This document shows, piece after piece, positions 9,701 to 18,510 of a stretch of 64,000 nucleotides of DNA. Each line of letters opens with the position of its first letter. Position 1 is the first letter of the stretch. Under the pieces are notes generated by a model. That model ran no database searches. It was not told where the DNA came from and saw only the letters and a list, made by a program, of their open reading frames with translations. The translations under genes and the position numbers were made by a program. The stretch is from Acidimicrobiaceae bacterium (GTDB taxonomy: Bacteria > Actinomycetota > Acidimicrobiia > Acidimicrobiales > Acidimicrobiaceae). The stretch covers positions 58,816 through 122,815 of the forward strand of contig JABEUN010000005.1 in the NCBI GenBank assembly GCA_013044385.1, written 5' to 3'.

Positions 9701-11512
9701 TAGGTCCGACTCAGACTCCATCTGACCAGGCCCGAGAGCATATTTGGCCTTCACTCCGATCGTAACCAGCCAAGTGGATGTCCCGTGGATGTCGAGCGCG
9801 TGGGGCACTTCGTCTATCACTTCAAATCCGAAATTCTCCAGCTTGGGAACTATCTCTGAGAGATTCACCCAGCCGCCAACTTTGAAGATGCGAAGTGAGA
9901 AGTCCGATCCTCGCCAGTTGTTATGACTCCTTGAGATCTCTATGTCCCAGCTCCTCTGCTCCGACTGCAGCCTCTCAATGCAGAGGAGGTCAGACAGAGC
10001 CTGATCCGGAGTGAACTGCTCCTGGTAGTCGGGTTGGAAGGTGTTTCGATACTGGTGATGCAGCACCAGGCCACCTTCTCTACCCATCTCGGAGAGGATC
10101 AGAAGGCGAAGCTTTTCCGTCCAGGGAATCGTCAGAAGTTCGAGGCTCTCCTCCAGTTTTGACAGCTCCTCGTCGGTGATCACGTTTGCACCTCCGGAGA
10201 TGACAAAACCGATCTGATAGCGTCGCCCTTGGATCTTGGAGGACTTTAGGTAGCTGCGATCAGCACCATAGGCGGCAATCAGCTCTGTCTCAATGCTCGC
10301 CTCGAGTCCATTGACGAACCTATCGGCCGGCATGAAGATCCAAACGTGGGCGATTCCCTGCCGGGATCCCGGTGTCTGGTGCACCCTAAGCTTCGGTAGC
10401 TCGCCGACCGAAAGGGCCGTTACACAGAGGTCCCAGAGTCGTTCGGAGGAGACGTTGATCAGCTCATCGGGCCCGAAACTTGCCAGTAAACTCCTGAGCG
10501 AGCGGTATGAGTAGGAGTTCGAGCTAAATCCCGATAGCTTGAGTACCTCCTCGAGTTTCGACCTGAGCCCAATTGCGTCCCACGCCGACCTACCCGGAAT
10601 GTCGTCGCTGAAAACCCCGTAGTAGACACTTTCCGTTCCGTCGGGCAATGCAACAGAGATCGCTCTCAATGGTTCTGCTTTTATGATGCTCGAGTCTGCG
10701 GTGATCACGCACATCGATGCACGAATACCCCTCGACTCCAAGAACGCGTGGCGGACGGCCGAGGTGAGAGGGACTGCCAGTTCGGGGTGTCTTTCAGCGG
10801 TTCCTGAGAGCAGCATCACGCTTGAATCCGCACCGAGCGTATAACCCCCCGTAACGCGGAAGGATGTCAGTCCGTAATCCTCAAGGACGTTGGACGGGGT
10901 CGAAGATATCGATGCAGCGGCCAGTCGCTCTCTAAGTCCGGATTCAAGCGCCGCCCTGTCGCGTTGGTAGGCGAGGAGGTCGAAATAGGATCCCTTAATG
11001 CCCGCGACAATCTCGTCACGCTGTACATACGTGATATCGTCCTCGAGCTCAATATACAGAGAAGAATACTGACCGTACGTCACGTCCAGCCCAATCATCG
11101 AAGCATCGACAAGCGGATGCAATACGAGGTTCGTCTCCAATCCGTAATGGTGCACGAACTCAACGAAGGTGTCAACCAAGTACTGGGAGTCGGGAGTGAG
11201 GATAGACACCGCGGGTGGCGATACGAAGATCGATTTTCCTTGCCTTGTCGCTGCGGCAGAAAGCTCACCTTCGACAAAGACGTTGACTGCAAAGTGAGTG
11301 TCGTCGTCTATGTAGTTCTTCGTCAGCCACTGTGCCACTATGGACCTAGCCAGCTGCAACTCCTGAAGAGAGGAGAGCTCTTCGGGTTTTAGGCCCTGAA
11401 GGAATGCCTTTGCAAAGTCAGAAACTCCCGACTGCTCAGAAAGAGCCGGAATATATGTCATAACACTTCTGAACGCGAGATCCAGAATTTCAACATTTGA
11501 GTCGTCGAGCAC
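6779..11512 (-). CDS. NAD-specific glutamate dehydrogenase, large (~180 kDa) type
   Basis: A 1577-residue protein of the large NAD-GDH family (Streptomyces and Pseudomonas type), which interconverts glutamate with 2-oxoglutarate and ammonia, mainly catabolically. The catalytic core is near residues 770-1150: RGGIRFSDRPDDYRTEILGL, then VPVGAKGGF, GDMSGDVFGNGML and VVGEGGNLGMTQLARIEY are characteristic. Long N-terminal regulatory ACT-like segments and a helical C-terminal tail flank it, giving the usual length for the family. The start is GTG 11512 with GGGAGGTGG just upstream. No frameshift is seen along the frame. Confidence 0.95.
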   Translation of the reverse strand: MLDDSNVEILDLAFRSVMTYIPALSEQSGVSDFAKAFLQGLKPEELSSLQELQLARSIVAQWLTKNYIDDDTHFAVNVFVEGELSAAATRQGKSIFVSPPAVSILTPDSQYLVDTFVEFVHHYGLETNLVLHPLVDASMIGLDVTYGQYSSLYIELEDDITYVQRDEIVAGIKGSYFDLLAYQRDRAALESGLRERLAAASISSTPSNVLEDYGLTSFRVTGGYTLGADSSVMLLSGTAERHPELAVPLTSAVRHAFLESRGIRASMCVITADSSIIKAEPLRAISVALPDGTESVYYGVFSDDIPGRSAWDAIGLRSKLEEVLKLSGFSSNSYSYRSLRSLLASFGPDELINVSSERLWDLCVTALSVGELPKLRVHQTPGSRQGIAHVWIFMPADRFVNGLEASIETELIAAYGADRSYLKSSKIQGRRYQIGFVISGGANVITDEELSKLEESLELLTIPWTEKLRLLILSEMGREGGLVLHHQYRNTFQPDYQEQFTPDQALSDLLCIERLQSEQRSWDIEISRSHNNWRGSDFSLRIFKVGGWVNLSEIVPKLENFGFEVIDEVPHALDIHGTSTWLVTIGVKAKYALGPGQMESESDLERLRVSLLRVFEGQAVDDAINTTVLRAGLDIDQAALIRAYVHYVRFSTPAVGVRNNYWAMVECPGAAAALYGLFAARFGLSRSVSERAEAVGEAHLRVENELAHIDSLDFDRSVRRIASAIYATLRTNFFHADRVGIAIKFDPVQVGDLPKPLPMFETFFDSLETEAIHLRGGRIARGGIRFSDRPDDYRTEILGLMKAQSVKNSVIVPVGAKGGFIVRKMPRERSEILAKAKVCYSEFMEALLSITDNLVAGQVVKPKDTICYDGDDYYLVVAADKGTATFSDIANNIAISRGFWLGDAFASGGSSGYDHKAMGITAKGAWRSVSHHFGAIGIDPNVDQIDVVGVGDMSGDVFGNGMLLSDTLRVIAAFDHRHIFVDPNPDPKISFAERHRLYNLDSSSWMDYDKSLISEGGGVFDRSQKSIVVTEQMGKALGITPGQVEPARLMTSILCAPVDLLWNGGIGTFVKSDSESDLDVSDKANDAIRINADQLKVKVVGEGGNLGMTQLARIEYCLAGGRCNTDAIDNSAGVDTSDHEVNLKILMAPMVLSGEFDTDERDALLAGAEPEVAEQVLSDNVWQNWALSVAEEDAKARPELYRSLISFLEEEAGLDPVVEFVPSQAELEVRNAQGGSLTRPELSVLLAYSKIHLYHLILESDLVNSDLATTLCRDYFPSVVEGKFGDRVLEHSLHHEIAATALANLIVNVSGMVPVVELLQSTPVGTTRIVEALAGSIDVLGAQERAAALFLGSTMAQSDKVALHSRLGRTCTSIARWLASQSQLLDGISERRSLSALGNDLVESLDVVLTGSELAGYRQSLGQLIAIGADEQTARFFAGLDFMSALVPLSLLANRTHTEVSRPLIWTFYRVGEVSGISPLFGMVRSLKPTGRWDMALLASIATDFYMTIVAKCEDVLDLIPSDVTDEAATAASLEQIEQRLGSTTAQVLSLVSLLGSDSSAGLSALAVVAKDISINR

Positions 11513-11607
11513 CTATGCCCACCTCCCGCAGCGCCGTTGCTGTGAATCTCAGTGTAACTGATGTTGAAAGTGCTGCATAAACACTGCTTGGAATGTCAAA
11601 ACAAGCT

Positions 11608-12342
11608 TCAGTGCTTCCTCAGCGAGGTTGGCTCATCCACACTAGGCAAGGAAGTGAATGCGGTAGGCTGCAGATTCAATCTGCCATCGCCTCCGACGCT
11701 GCTGTCAAAGGTGTCAAGATGGACAAAACCAGACAGGTCCGCCCTCGCCCGCCACCCGAGTCTTTCGAGGTCAGGCACCTCCTCGAAATGGCTTACTGGA
11801 CCGACGCATAACCAGGCGATCGGCCTTATCCCTTCCGGCATGTTGAGTAGACCTGCGAGGAACTCCTCGCGGTAAAAAGAGACCCAACCCACCCCGATGC
11901 CTTCGGCGGTCGCTGCCAACCACAGGTTCTCGATCGCAAGACATACTGAGTAGAGTCCCACGTCGTCGATCGCATGCCTACCAAGTACTGCTGGAGCGCC
12001 CCTGGAGCCGTTGTAGCTGACTGCAATCCCTAAGGAAGACTCGAGAATCCCCTCGATCTTGACGCCCGCAAAGACCTCCTTACGGTCTGCGGGAAGGCTC
12101 AGGTTGAAAATCTCTCGCTCAGACACGACATGATTCCGGAAACTGGTCCTGATGTCACGGTCGAAGACCAAGGTGAAGTCCCACGGCTGAGACATTCCGA
12201 CCGATGGAGCTGAGTGGGCTGCCCTGAGGATTCGTCCAAGCACGTCGGGATCAATTGGCTCGCCATTGAACTCCTTCCGGACATCCCTGCGCCGGAAAAT
12301 GACGTCGTATATTGCCTCGTTCACGAATCCACCCTCTGACAC
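11608..12342 (-). CDS. bluB: 5,6-dimethylbenzimidazole synthase (BluB), nitroreductase fold
   Basis: Oxygen-dependent enzyme that breaks down reduced FMN to make the lower ligand of vitamin B12. Residues 10-60 give RRDVRKEFNGEPI, then LRAAHSAPSVGMSQPWDF, close to the BluB consensus. LGRHAIDDVGLYSVCLAIEN and GIGVGWVSF follow in the expected order. At 244 aa the length is typical. No cobalamin genes or cobalamin riboswitch are seen nearby; it precedes gdh on the same strand by 95 nt. A general nitroreductase is the alternative, but the APSVG and QPW motifs favour BluB. Confidence 0.85.
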   Translation of the reverse strand: MSEGGFVNEAIYDVIFRRRDVRKEFNGEPIDPDVLGRILRAAHSAPSVGMSQPWDFTLVFDRDIRTSFRNHVVSEREIFNLSLPADRKEVFAGVKIEGILESSLGIAVSYNGSRGAPAVLGRHAIDDVGLYSVCLAIENLWLAATAEGIGVGWVSFYREEFLAGLLNMPEGIRPIAWLCVGPVSHFEEVPDLERLGWRARADLSGFVHLDTFDSSVGGDGRLNLQPTAFTSLPSVDEPTSLRKH

Positions 12343-12493
12343 AAACCAGCTCAGGTTCAGATCGGGATTCTAGGCCGGAGAGATCGCACGCCCCTCCAAA
12401 CAGGGAGACACTACTTCCTAAAAGGCGCCGGTCTCAACACCGAATCCGTGGTCTGCTCACAGCCATCTACCTACTCCATAAGCTATTAATCTT

Positions 12494-12509
12494 CCTACTT
12501 GGCAGTAGG
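12494..12509. promoter_or_regulatory. Small inverted repeat upstream of bluB
   Basis: CCTACT-tggc-AGTAGG, 6-bp perfect arms around a 4-nt centre, in the 285-bp gap between bluB and the PIG-L gene. A CTACCTACT copy of the half-site sequence lies about 25 nt to the left. It could be an operator for a dimeric repressor. There is no T-run after it, so a terminator is less likely. Weak evidence. Confidence 0.25.
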
Positions 12510-12627
12510 TAATGCTGTTAGAAAGTATGAATGGACCTACGTGACTATCGACAAGCAGGATTCTTGGTAAATCGAATCAATAGGCTACTACAGGCGAATC
12601 GTCTTGGCCAAACTTAGGTCAGGGCCA

Positions 12628-13341
12628 TCAGGTACGGACAAGCTTGAACGCCTCGGCCAAGCTCCCTTTCGCCAGACCAGCCGAGGCGGCTACCGCCTCC
12701 AACCAACCCCTGACCATCGGCTCAATTCTCGAGGGATCGGGATGCTGGCTGGCATGGGCGAGGATCGCCTCCAACTTCTTGTCGAAAGTGCCTGTTACAT
12801 CCTCAAAGCAGTCAGGTTCAGGAAACGCCATCAACAAAACGTCCTTGACTGAATGCGCTTCGAGCCCCTCTTCTATCAACTCGACGAAGGTAAAGGGATT
12901 TCTCGAATCCGGATACACAGCGGAAAGGGTCGCCTCGCCGGCGGCAAGATGGTCAGGATGGGACGAGAAGATCCTCGTGTAGTTACGCTCCGGAGACTGG
13001 CACAGGACCCTGTCGGGACGGTACCGGCGGATCACCCGAGATATATCTCGACGCAGGGCGGTAGTAACTTCGAGTTCGCCGTCTTTATAGCCGAGAAACT
13101 CAAGTTGATTAACTCCCACGATCTTGCCGGCCGCGGCCTGCTCAAACTGCCGGATGGATGGCATCTGATCACGTGGAATGGTTGGATCGAATCCACCTGC
13201 GTCACCGTCGGTGACTAGGCAGTAGATCACTTCAGTACCAGCAGACACCCATTTGGCCACACTTCCGGCGGCTCCAAAATCCACATCATCGGGATGGGCA
13301 AGCACCGCAAGAACCCTTGACACGGGCTCGATTTGATCCAA
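12628..13341 (-). CDS. PIG-L/LmbE-family zinc deacetylase
   Basis: About 237 residues of the PIG-L family, zinc enzymes that remove N-acetyl groups from sugars or pseudo-disaccharides (MshB of mycothiol synthesis, Mca, BshB). The N-terminal motif AHPDDVDFG carries the metal-binding His and Asp. A second metal site is seen in FSSHPDHLAAG. The start is set at TTG 13341 because GGAG lies 5 nt before it; GTG 13371 would add 10 residues with no good site. The substrate is uncertain: it is shorter than MshB and no other mycothiol genes are adjacent. Confidence 0.85.
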   Translation of the reverse strand: MDQIEPVSRVLAVLAHPDDVDFGAAGSVAKWVSAGTEVIYCLVTDGDAGGFDPTIPRDQMPSIRQFEQAAAGKIVGVNQLEFLGYKDGELEVTTALRRDISRVIRRYRPDRVLCQSPERNYTRIFSSHPDHLAAGEATLSAVYPDSRNPFTFVELIEEGLEAHSVKDVLLMAFPEPDCFEDVTGTFDKKLEAILAHASQHPDPSRIEPMVRGWLEAVAASAGLAKGSLAEAFKLVRT

Positions 13342-13475
13342 AATAACTCCAGGAGTTGAGGACGGATCCACCGCACAGATCCGAACATCTGACCCCTTGA
13401 TACTACCCGATCACACAATTCGAACCAAAGGAGTGCGATGTTGTGGCTGTATCGGTGTCTGTATAGGGTTGAACT

Positions 13476-13973
13476 GTGGACACAACTCAGGATAAGTCAA
13501 TTTGGCCGGAGCGCCACCTCAAAACTGGCGATCTACTTCCGACCTTCTGCCTCCCCGACCAGGACAACACAGTAATCTGTAGCGACGCCCTTCTTGGTCG
13601 ACGATTCGTTCTATACGTCTACCCCAAGGACATGACACCAGGCTGCACAACAGAAGCGTGCGACTTCAACGATAGGCTCCAATCGATCAGTCCGGAGGCC
13701 GAGATCTACGGCCTTTCACCAGATTCCCCGGAGTCCCATCGGCGATTCAGGGACAAATACAAACTCGAATTCACCCTACTTTCCGACCCGAGCTTGGAGA
13801 CCATCAAGGCGCTCGGAGCGTATGGGACCAAGACGAACTACGGCAGGGAGTATCAGGGTCTGATCAGGTCGACCTTCATAGTCGACAGGAGCGGGCGCAT
13901 CGAATCCGCACTTTACAATATTAAAGCCAAAGGGCACGCCGAGCGAATCAAGTCCCTGATCACGGGGGTCTGA
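13476..13973 (+). CDS. bcp: Thiol peroxidase, Bcp/PrxQ-type peroxiredoxin
   Basis: A 165-residue atypical two-cysteine peroxiredoxin reducing hydrogen peroxide and organic peroxides with thioredoxin. The peroxidatic cysteine is C57 in the KDMTPGCTTEAC motif and the resolving cysteine is C62, the PrxQ spacing of five. The preceding FVLYVYPKDMTPG strand and the later STFIVDRSGRI fit the family. The start is GTG 13476. It is divergent from the PIG-L gene; TATAGG at 13462-13467 could act as a -10 box but would leave a very short leader. Confidence 0.92.
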   Translation: MDTTQDKSIWPERHLKTGDLLPTFCLPDQDNTVICSDALLGRRFVLYVYPKDMTPGCTTEACDFNDRLQSISPEAEIYGLSPDSPESHRRFRDKYKLEFTLLSDPSLETIKALGAYGTKTNYGREYQGLIRSTFIVDRSGRIESALYNIKAKGHAERIKSLITGV

Positions 13974-14068
13974 ACGGCATCTAGTCCCAATGCGGCTAAT
14001 TCCGATCGACGCTTCGGTTCCGATGTGCGGCATTGGCGGTGGCCCCGGTCCGGGAGTAGCTTTGGTGC

Positions 14069-14947
14069 ATGGGAATGATCGCCACCATCGCTTCGCCGCC
14101 GGTGCAGCTGAACCAACTATTGACCGCCGTTCAGACTGATTGGCTCTCCTTGCTGATCGTGTGCGTGGAGATCGCATCGATTGCTCTCTACTTCCATGGC
14201 GTTAGGCGCCTAGAGCGCAAAGGCAGGAAGTGGCCGAAGGCGAGGACCATCAGCTTTGTCTCGGGCATCGTTCTCGTCTGGATCGCAACTGGATCCGGCC
14301 TAGCGAGCTACGACGACTCGGTATTTACGGTGCATGTGATCCAACATCTACTACTGATGAACTTCGCCCCCATATTCATCGCTTTATCAGCCCCAATCAC
14401 ACTACTGATACAGGCCGGATCCAGATCGGTTCAAACCCGCACCATCTCGATACTGCACACGAAGCCGATCAGGTTCATCACTTTCCCATTCCTGGTGTGG
14501 ATCCTCAACTACGCCACCATGTACATCTACTTCCTGACCCCGGTCTACGAGCTTTCTATACGTCACCCTCTGTTCCACGACTACACCCACCTCCATTTCC
14601 TAGTGGTGGGACTGCTCTTTTGGACTACGGTCGTAGGCGTCGACCCATCCGGATGGAAACTGGGTAACCTTGCTCGACTCGGATTCATTCTCAGTGGGAT
14701 TCCATTCTCGGCATTTCTGGGTATCGCCTTGATGGGGACCAAGAAAACGATCTCACCGGCGCACACGTTAACTGACATCCATTCGGGCGGCTCCGTCCTA
14801 TGGGCGTTCGGTGAACTCACCAATGTCATCGCTCTCGTAGTGGTTGCGGCCCAGTGGGCCAAGAGCGACCAACGTGAGGCCGAAAGGATGGATCGGATAC
14901 TGGACCGGGAACTTGCCGAGGGAGCGGGACCGGATTCTCGAATCTGA
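14069..14947 (+). CDS. CtaG/caa3-family cytochrome oxidase assembly membrane protein
   Basis: A 292-residue polytopic protein with about seven transmembrane segments, matching the caa3_CtaG family, linked to copper delivery or assembly of terminal oxidases in Bacillus and actinobacteria. Characteristic are VIQHLLLMNFAPIFIALSAP near residue 95, HDYTHLHFLVVGLLFW near 175 with its histidines, and the C-terminal GGSVLWAFGELTN. The start is ATG 14069; an ATG two codons later is also possible. No oxidase subunit is adjacent in this window. Confidence 0.85.
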   Translation: MGMIATIASPPVQLNQLLTAVQTDWLSLLIVCVEIASIALYFHGVRRLERKGRKWPKARTISFVSGIVLVWIATGSGLASYDDSVFTVHVIQHLLLMNFAPIFIALSAPITLLIQAGSRSVQTRTISILHTKPIRFITFPFLVWILNYATMYIYFLTPVYELSIRHPLFHDYTHLHFLVVGLLFWTTVVGVDPSGWKLGNLARLGFILSGIPFSAFLGIALMGTKKTISPAHTLTDIHSGGSVLWAFGELTNVIALVVVAAQWAKSDQREAERMDRILDRELAEGAGPDSRI

Positions 14948-14948
14948 C

Positions 14949-14970
14949 AGGTCCGCAGTGGGTCGGACCT
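14949..14970 (+). terminator. Hairpin after the ctaG-like gene
   Basis: AGGTCCG (14949-14955) pairs perfectly with CGGACCT (14964-14970) around an 8-nt loop, one base after the TGA stop. There is no downstream T-run, so intrinsic termination would be weak. Position supports a 3'-end role. Confidence 0.35.
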
Positions 14971-15988
14971 CCTAGACATCAGGGAACACACTTTCCATGT
15001 CATCCATATCGCCACACGACTTAGCCTCCTCGTTTAACATCGCGAACGCTGTTCTTCGACGTGTAAACGAGTCGCCCTGACACACCACGACTATCCTCAC
15101 TTCGCCGTTCATCCAATTCCCGCATCCGCAGCTATGTCGCGGCTCTCCGTTTATCTATGTCCAGCTCCTGACTGCTCCTTGGCCACATGGGCCACCAATT
15201 GAGACAGCTGCGACATTAGCGATGCCCTTCGCCGTTTCGCCACAGCCCTTATGACGCTCGTTCATCAATGCGCAAAGACCCAAATGACTTGATTAGCTCG
15301 GTCGAATTCCAGACCTGCATTGCTAGCCAGGGGGAGGGTTTGAATCCCGACCACCTCTGGCTTCGTAGTTGGCAGATAAGACCGGACTATTGGTGCAGTT
15401 TCCTAACTTACGGTGCACAGATCTATTTGGCCGAGCGGGTCTGGTCTCGCCTTCTAGATCTCCCAATACATCGATCTCCTGGTCCAATCTTTCAACACTC
15501 TGCCCTGCTCAACACACCCGTTTAGCGTTCGTCAATGACCAACTAGGTCCTTTCGAGTCCGCCCAAATCTTCGATCGGTCCAGCGATACCGCGCGGCAAC
15601 CAGGCACACACGGTTGTTCCCAAGACGAGGCCCGAATCTCATCCGACTTATCGCTCCACAGGTGCAGAATTAAGCACTATCAACGTCTCTCTGCAGCTAT
15701 CTTCAGATTTATGAAGTTGAGCACTACCGGTGAACTAGTGAAGTCCACCACCTAAGCAGCAGGTGTGCCGTTACGGTCCGAAGGCCATCTATCACGAGCT
15801 CGATTAATTAGAGACTGAGATCGGGCCTCCCAATTGTCGATGTGAGACCTAGAGGGGGCCCAGCTCACTTGATGGAGTTGTAGTTCCGACACGCGCCATG
15901 AAGGCAATCCAGCTCGAGCCGTGCGACGAAGCTCTTGGGCATATTTTGCTAATATGGCGAAGTCGGAGTTCGGCCCAGGGAGAGATCG
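14971..15988. other. ~1-kb stretch without a convincing gene
   Basis: Open frames at 15268-15755 on the plus strand have no recognisable domain, unusual composition and no good ribosome binding site; I do not accept them. A tRNA-like patch near 15285-15365 (T-loop-like GGTTTGAATCCC and an anticodon-loop-like TTGCTA) fails to pair in its T-stem and acceptor stem, so it is at most a decayed tRNA remnant. The final ~60 bases hold the promoter region and AGGGAGAG ribosome binding site of the thiolase gene. Confidence 0.5.
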
Positions 15989-17155
15989 ATGGCAGAAGCA
16001 GTAATTGTATCAACGGCTAGGACGCCGATAGGAAGAGCATTCAAGGGTGTCCTTACCGCCGGACGGCCCGACGATATGGCGGGTTTTGCCATAGCTGAGG
16101 CGCTGGCAAAGGTACCAGGCCTCGATCCGTCCGAGATAGTCGACGTTATCGTGGGTGCGGCAATGCAACACGGCGAGCAGTCCATGAACATAGGTCGAAA
16201 TGCTGCTGCTCTCGCCGGTCTACCCGATTCGGTCCCGGGAACCTCGGTCAATCGCTTCTGTGCGTCGTCGCTACAGTCGATCAGGATGGCCTTCCACGCC
16301 ATCAAAGCTGGCGAAGGAGACGTCTTCGTGGCCGGCGGCGTCGAAAGCGTCTCTAGAGCGAGTAGCAAGGGTTTTGACCGGGAAGACATGAACCCCCGCT
16401 TTGTCGACAAGACGCGTCCGGACTACCTGAACGAGATGTACATCCCGATGGGATTCACAGCCGAAAATGTAGCTGACAAGTACGGAATCTCGCGGGAGCG
16501 AATGGACGAGTTCGCAAAACTCTCCCAAGACAGGGCCACACAAGCACAAGCCGATGGATTTTTCGACTGGGAGATATCGCCATACACCCTGCCCGACGGT
16601 ACGGTGGTTTCACGTGACGAATGCCCAAGGGCGGGAACCACTATCGAGAAGCTCGCCCAACTCCAACCCGCTTTCCGACCAGACGGTAGAGTGACTGCGG
16701 GCAACGCCTGCCCGCTAAATGACGGGGCTGCGGCTGTAGTGGTCATGTCGGATACCCGTGCAAGGGAGCTCGGCCTGAAGCCGCTGGCCCGAATCATTGC
16801 GAGCGCAGTATCTGGCCTAGCACCCGAGATCATGGGTGTTGGTCCCATCGAGGCGGTCAGAAAGGCCCTCACACAGGCCAATATGAAGATTTCAGACATC
16901 GATGTGGTCGAACTGAATGAGGCATTCGCTGCACAGGTGCTGCCGGTCTGCGACGAACTCGGCATCTCCATCGAGGACCAGCTCAACCCGCACGGTGGTG
17001 CGATAGCGCTGGGACACCCATTCGGCATGACCGGTGCCAGGATCATGGGAACCCTAATTAACGACCTTCGGACACTAGACAAAACCTACGGGGTCGAGAC
17101 GATGTGCATTGGCGGCGGACAGGGAATGGCGATGATCATCGAAAGGCTCAACTAA
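15989..17155 (+). CDS. Thiolase, acetyl-CoA C-acyltransferase
   Basis: A 388-residue thiolase that either cleaves 3-ketoacyl-CoA with CoA (beta-oxidation) or condenses two acetyl-CoA. The nucleophile is C91 in NRFCASSLQSIRMA. The GNACPLNDGAAAV segment, NEAFAAQ, GHPFGMTGAR (active-site His) and the C-terminal MCIGGGQG (acid/base Cys) are all present, so it should be active. Length matches FadA/AtoB proteins. It starts at ATG 15989 with AGGGAGAG upstream. No multifunctional FadB partner is adjacent; MaoC and crotonase genes occur further on but not in an operon with it. Confidence 0.93.
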   Translation: MAEAVIVSTARTPIGRAFKGVLTAGRPDDMAGFAIAEALAKVPGLDPSEIVDVIVGAAMQHGEQSMNIGRNAAALAGLPDSVPGTSVNRFCASSLQSIRMAFHAIKAGEGDVFVAGGVESVSRASSKGFDREDMNPRFVDKTRPDYLNEMYIPMGFTAENVADKYGISRERMDEFAKLSQDRATQAQADGFFDWEISPYTLPDGTVVSRDECPRAGTTIEKLAQLQPAFRPDGRVTAGNACPLNDGAAAVVVMSDTRARELGLKPLARIIASAVSGLAPEIMGVGPIEAVRKALTQANMKISDIDVVELNEAFAAQVLPVCDELGISIEDQLNPHGGAIALGHPFGMTGARIMGTLINDLRTLDKTYGVETMCIGGGQGMAMIIERLN

Positions 17156-17176
17156 GAGTTACTTCTGAGATGGTTT

Positions 17177-17215
17177 GCACCTCCCCTTGCTCTACTTCAG
17201 AAATAGGGGAGGTGC
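17177..17215 (+). terminator. Strong hairpin after the thiolase gene
   Basis: GCACCTCCCC (17177-17186) and GGGGAGGTGC (17206-17215) form a perfect 10-bp stem around a 19-nt loop, 21 nt after the thiolase stop. Outer bases TGAG/CTCA and TGG/CCA can lengthen the stem imperfectly. The downstream sequence is only mildly T-rich (ATTTTG near 17231), so it may be a weak intrinsic terminator or an mRNA-stabilising 3' hairpin. Confidence 0.5.
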
Positions 17216-17296
17216 CACCTCAAATGATCCGATTTTGTTGGTCAAGAGGTCAAAGCGATCCCAATAAACCCGGCCTCGTCTAGCGTGGTTCGGAGA

Positions 17297-18013
17297 ATGG
17301 TAGAAGCAGGCCCCAAAGACCAGGCAACAGCAGATGCAAATGGCAAGACTGCAGCTAGGCGAACTCGGACTTCATCAAAAAAGAAGCCCGAGCCGCCGAC
17401 GACTCTTCTCATGGTTCGACATGGGAAGACACCCACGACAGGAAAGCTATTACCGGGCAGGGCCCCGGGACTCCACCTGAGCGACGAGGGTAGGTCAGAT
17501 GCGGCGACAATCGCCGCGCGGCTATTTGATGCTCATCCAAAACCAGTTGCCATCTACTGCTCACCTATGGAGAGGGCTGTCGAGACCGCATCGCCGTATG
17601 CCGCCCTGACCGGGATCGAACCAGTCCAAAACCGTGCAATCATCGAATGCGACTTTGGCGAGTGGACGGGGAGGGAACTCTCTGAGCTCTCCAAACTCGA
17701 TCAGTGGAGAACTGTCCAGCAGCGGCCATCCCTGTTCAGATTTCCCGGTGGAGAATCTTTCGTCGAGATGTCCGACCGGATGAGGAGTTTCATGCTGGAA
17801 ATGGAAGAGAGGCACAAGGGCCAGGTGGTGGTTGCCTTCTCGCACGCAGATCCGATTAAGGCGCTGGTGGCGGATTGTCTCGGAATGCATCTCGACCAGT
17901 TCCAGAGAATAGTGATATCAACTACCTCTGTGTCGATCTTGAGTATCGACCACGGGGTGCCGTATGTTGCTGGCGTGAACATTACCGCGAGTATTACCAA
18001 GGGGACGAACTGA
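17297..18013 (+). CDS. Histidine phosphatase (phosphoglycerate mutase-like), MSMEG_4193-type
   Basis: About 238 residues. The RHG phosphohistidine motif is in LLMVRHGKTPTTG, then LSDEGRSDA, SPMERAVETA and GEWTGREL follow; the second catalytic His is in FSHADPIKAL. This is the branch of the superfamily that in actinobacteria is clustered with DUF3090 and SCO1664 genes, exactly as here. A poorly conserved basic N-terminus (about 35 residues) precedes the domain. The start could be GTG 17285, ATG 17297 or, minimally, ATG 17411. Its TGA overlaps the ATG of the next gene (TGATG), indicating coupling. The substrate is unknown. Confidence 0.85.
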   Translation: MVEAGPKDQATADANGKTAARRTRTSSKKKPEPPTTLLMVRHGKTPTTGKLLPGRAPGLHLSDEGRSDAATIAARLFDAHPKPVAIYCSPMERAVETASPYAALTGIEPVQNRAIIECDFGEWTGRELSELSKLDQWRTVQQRPSLFRFPGGESFVEMSDRMRSFMLEMEERHKGQVVVAFSHADPIKALVADCLGMHLDQFQRIVISTTSVSILSIDHGVPYVAGVNITASITKGTN

Positions 18014-18510
18014 TGGGTGAATCTTACGAGTTTCCTTCCGTCGCATGGGTGACTGTCGGAGCAGTTGGCGAACCGGGGAACCGGGTATTCCTCCTCCAGG
18101 CGAACCACCTCGGCGAAACAGTTACCATCAAGGTAGAGAAGTTGCAGGTCAGCTCGCTTGTGGAGTATCTCAAAGGGCTCCTTGAGCGGCTCCCCCGACC
18201 GGGACACCTACCCGAAGACAGGGACCTTGAGCCACCATTTGAACCGAAGTGGGCGGCCGGGAGGATTGGGATCGCAGTCGATCCGGCTACCGAAATTATC
18301 GAGATCGAACTCGAAGAGCTGTCCGAAGACGAAGAGGATCGCGGAAGGGTCCTCATCGGCGTGGATAAGGAGCAGGCTGCATACCTCACTATCGAGGGCA
18401 CGAGACTGGTGCAGTCTGGCCGTCCTCCCTGTCCGCTTTGTGGATATCCACTCGACTCCAGGGGACACGTATGCCCGAAGACCAACGGCAACTCAGCACC
18501 CATCATCTAG
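18013..18510 (+). CDS. DUF3090 family protein
   Basis: A 165-residue protein of DUF3090, an actinobacterial family of unknown function. The N-terminal half is beta-rich (VTVGAVGEPGNRVFLLQ). A very acidic stretch is near residue 105 (IEIELEELSEDEEDRG). The C-terminus ends in a zinc-ribbon-like knuckle, CPLCGYPLDSRGHVC. The start at ATG 18013 overlaps the stop of the phosphatase gene. The larger open frame upstream lies inside that gene. It overlaps the next gene by about 40 nt. The fixed three-gene neighbourhood implies a shared, undefined process. Confidence 0.88.
   Translation: MGESYEFPSVAWVTVGAVGEPGNRVFLLQANHLGETVTIKVEKLQVSSLVEYLKGLLERLPRPGHLPEDRDLEPPFEPKWAAGRIGIAVDPATEIIEIELEELSEDEEDRGRVLIGVDKEQAAYLTIEGTRLVQSGRPPCPLCGYPLDSRGHVCPKTNGNSAPII

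Noticed and set aside
15285..15365. tRNA-like patch with a T-loop-like GGTTTGAATCCC and an anticodon-loop-like TTGCTA
   Set aside because: Only three of five T-stem pairs form, no 7-bp acceptor stem can be closed, and the long arm needed for a serine tRNA is missing. At best a decayed remnant.
15268..15755. Two overlapping plus-strand open frames in the 1-kb gap
   Set aside because: No domain, odd composition, no ribosome binding site, and the frames overlap each other.
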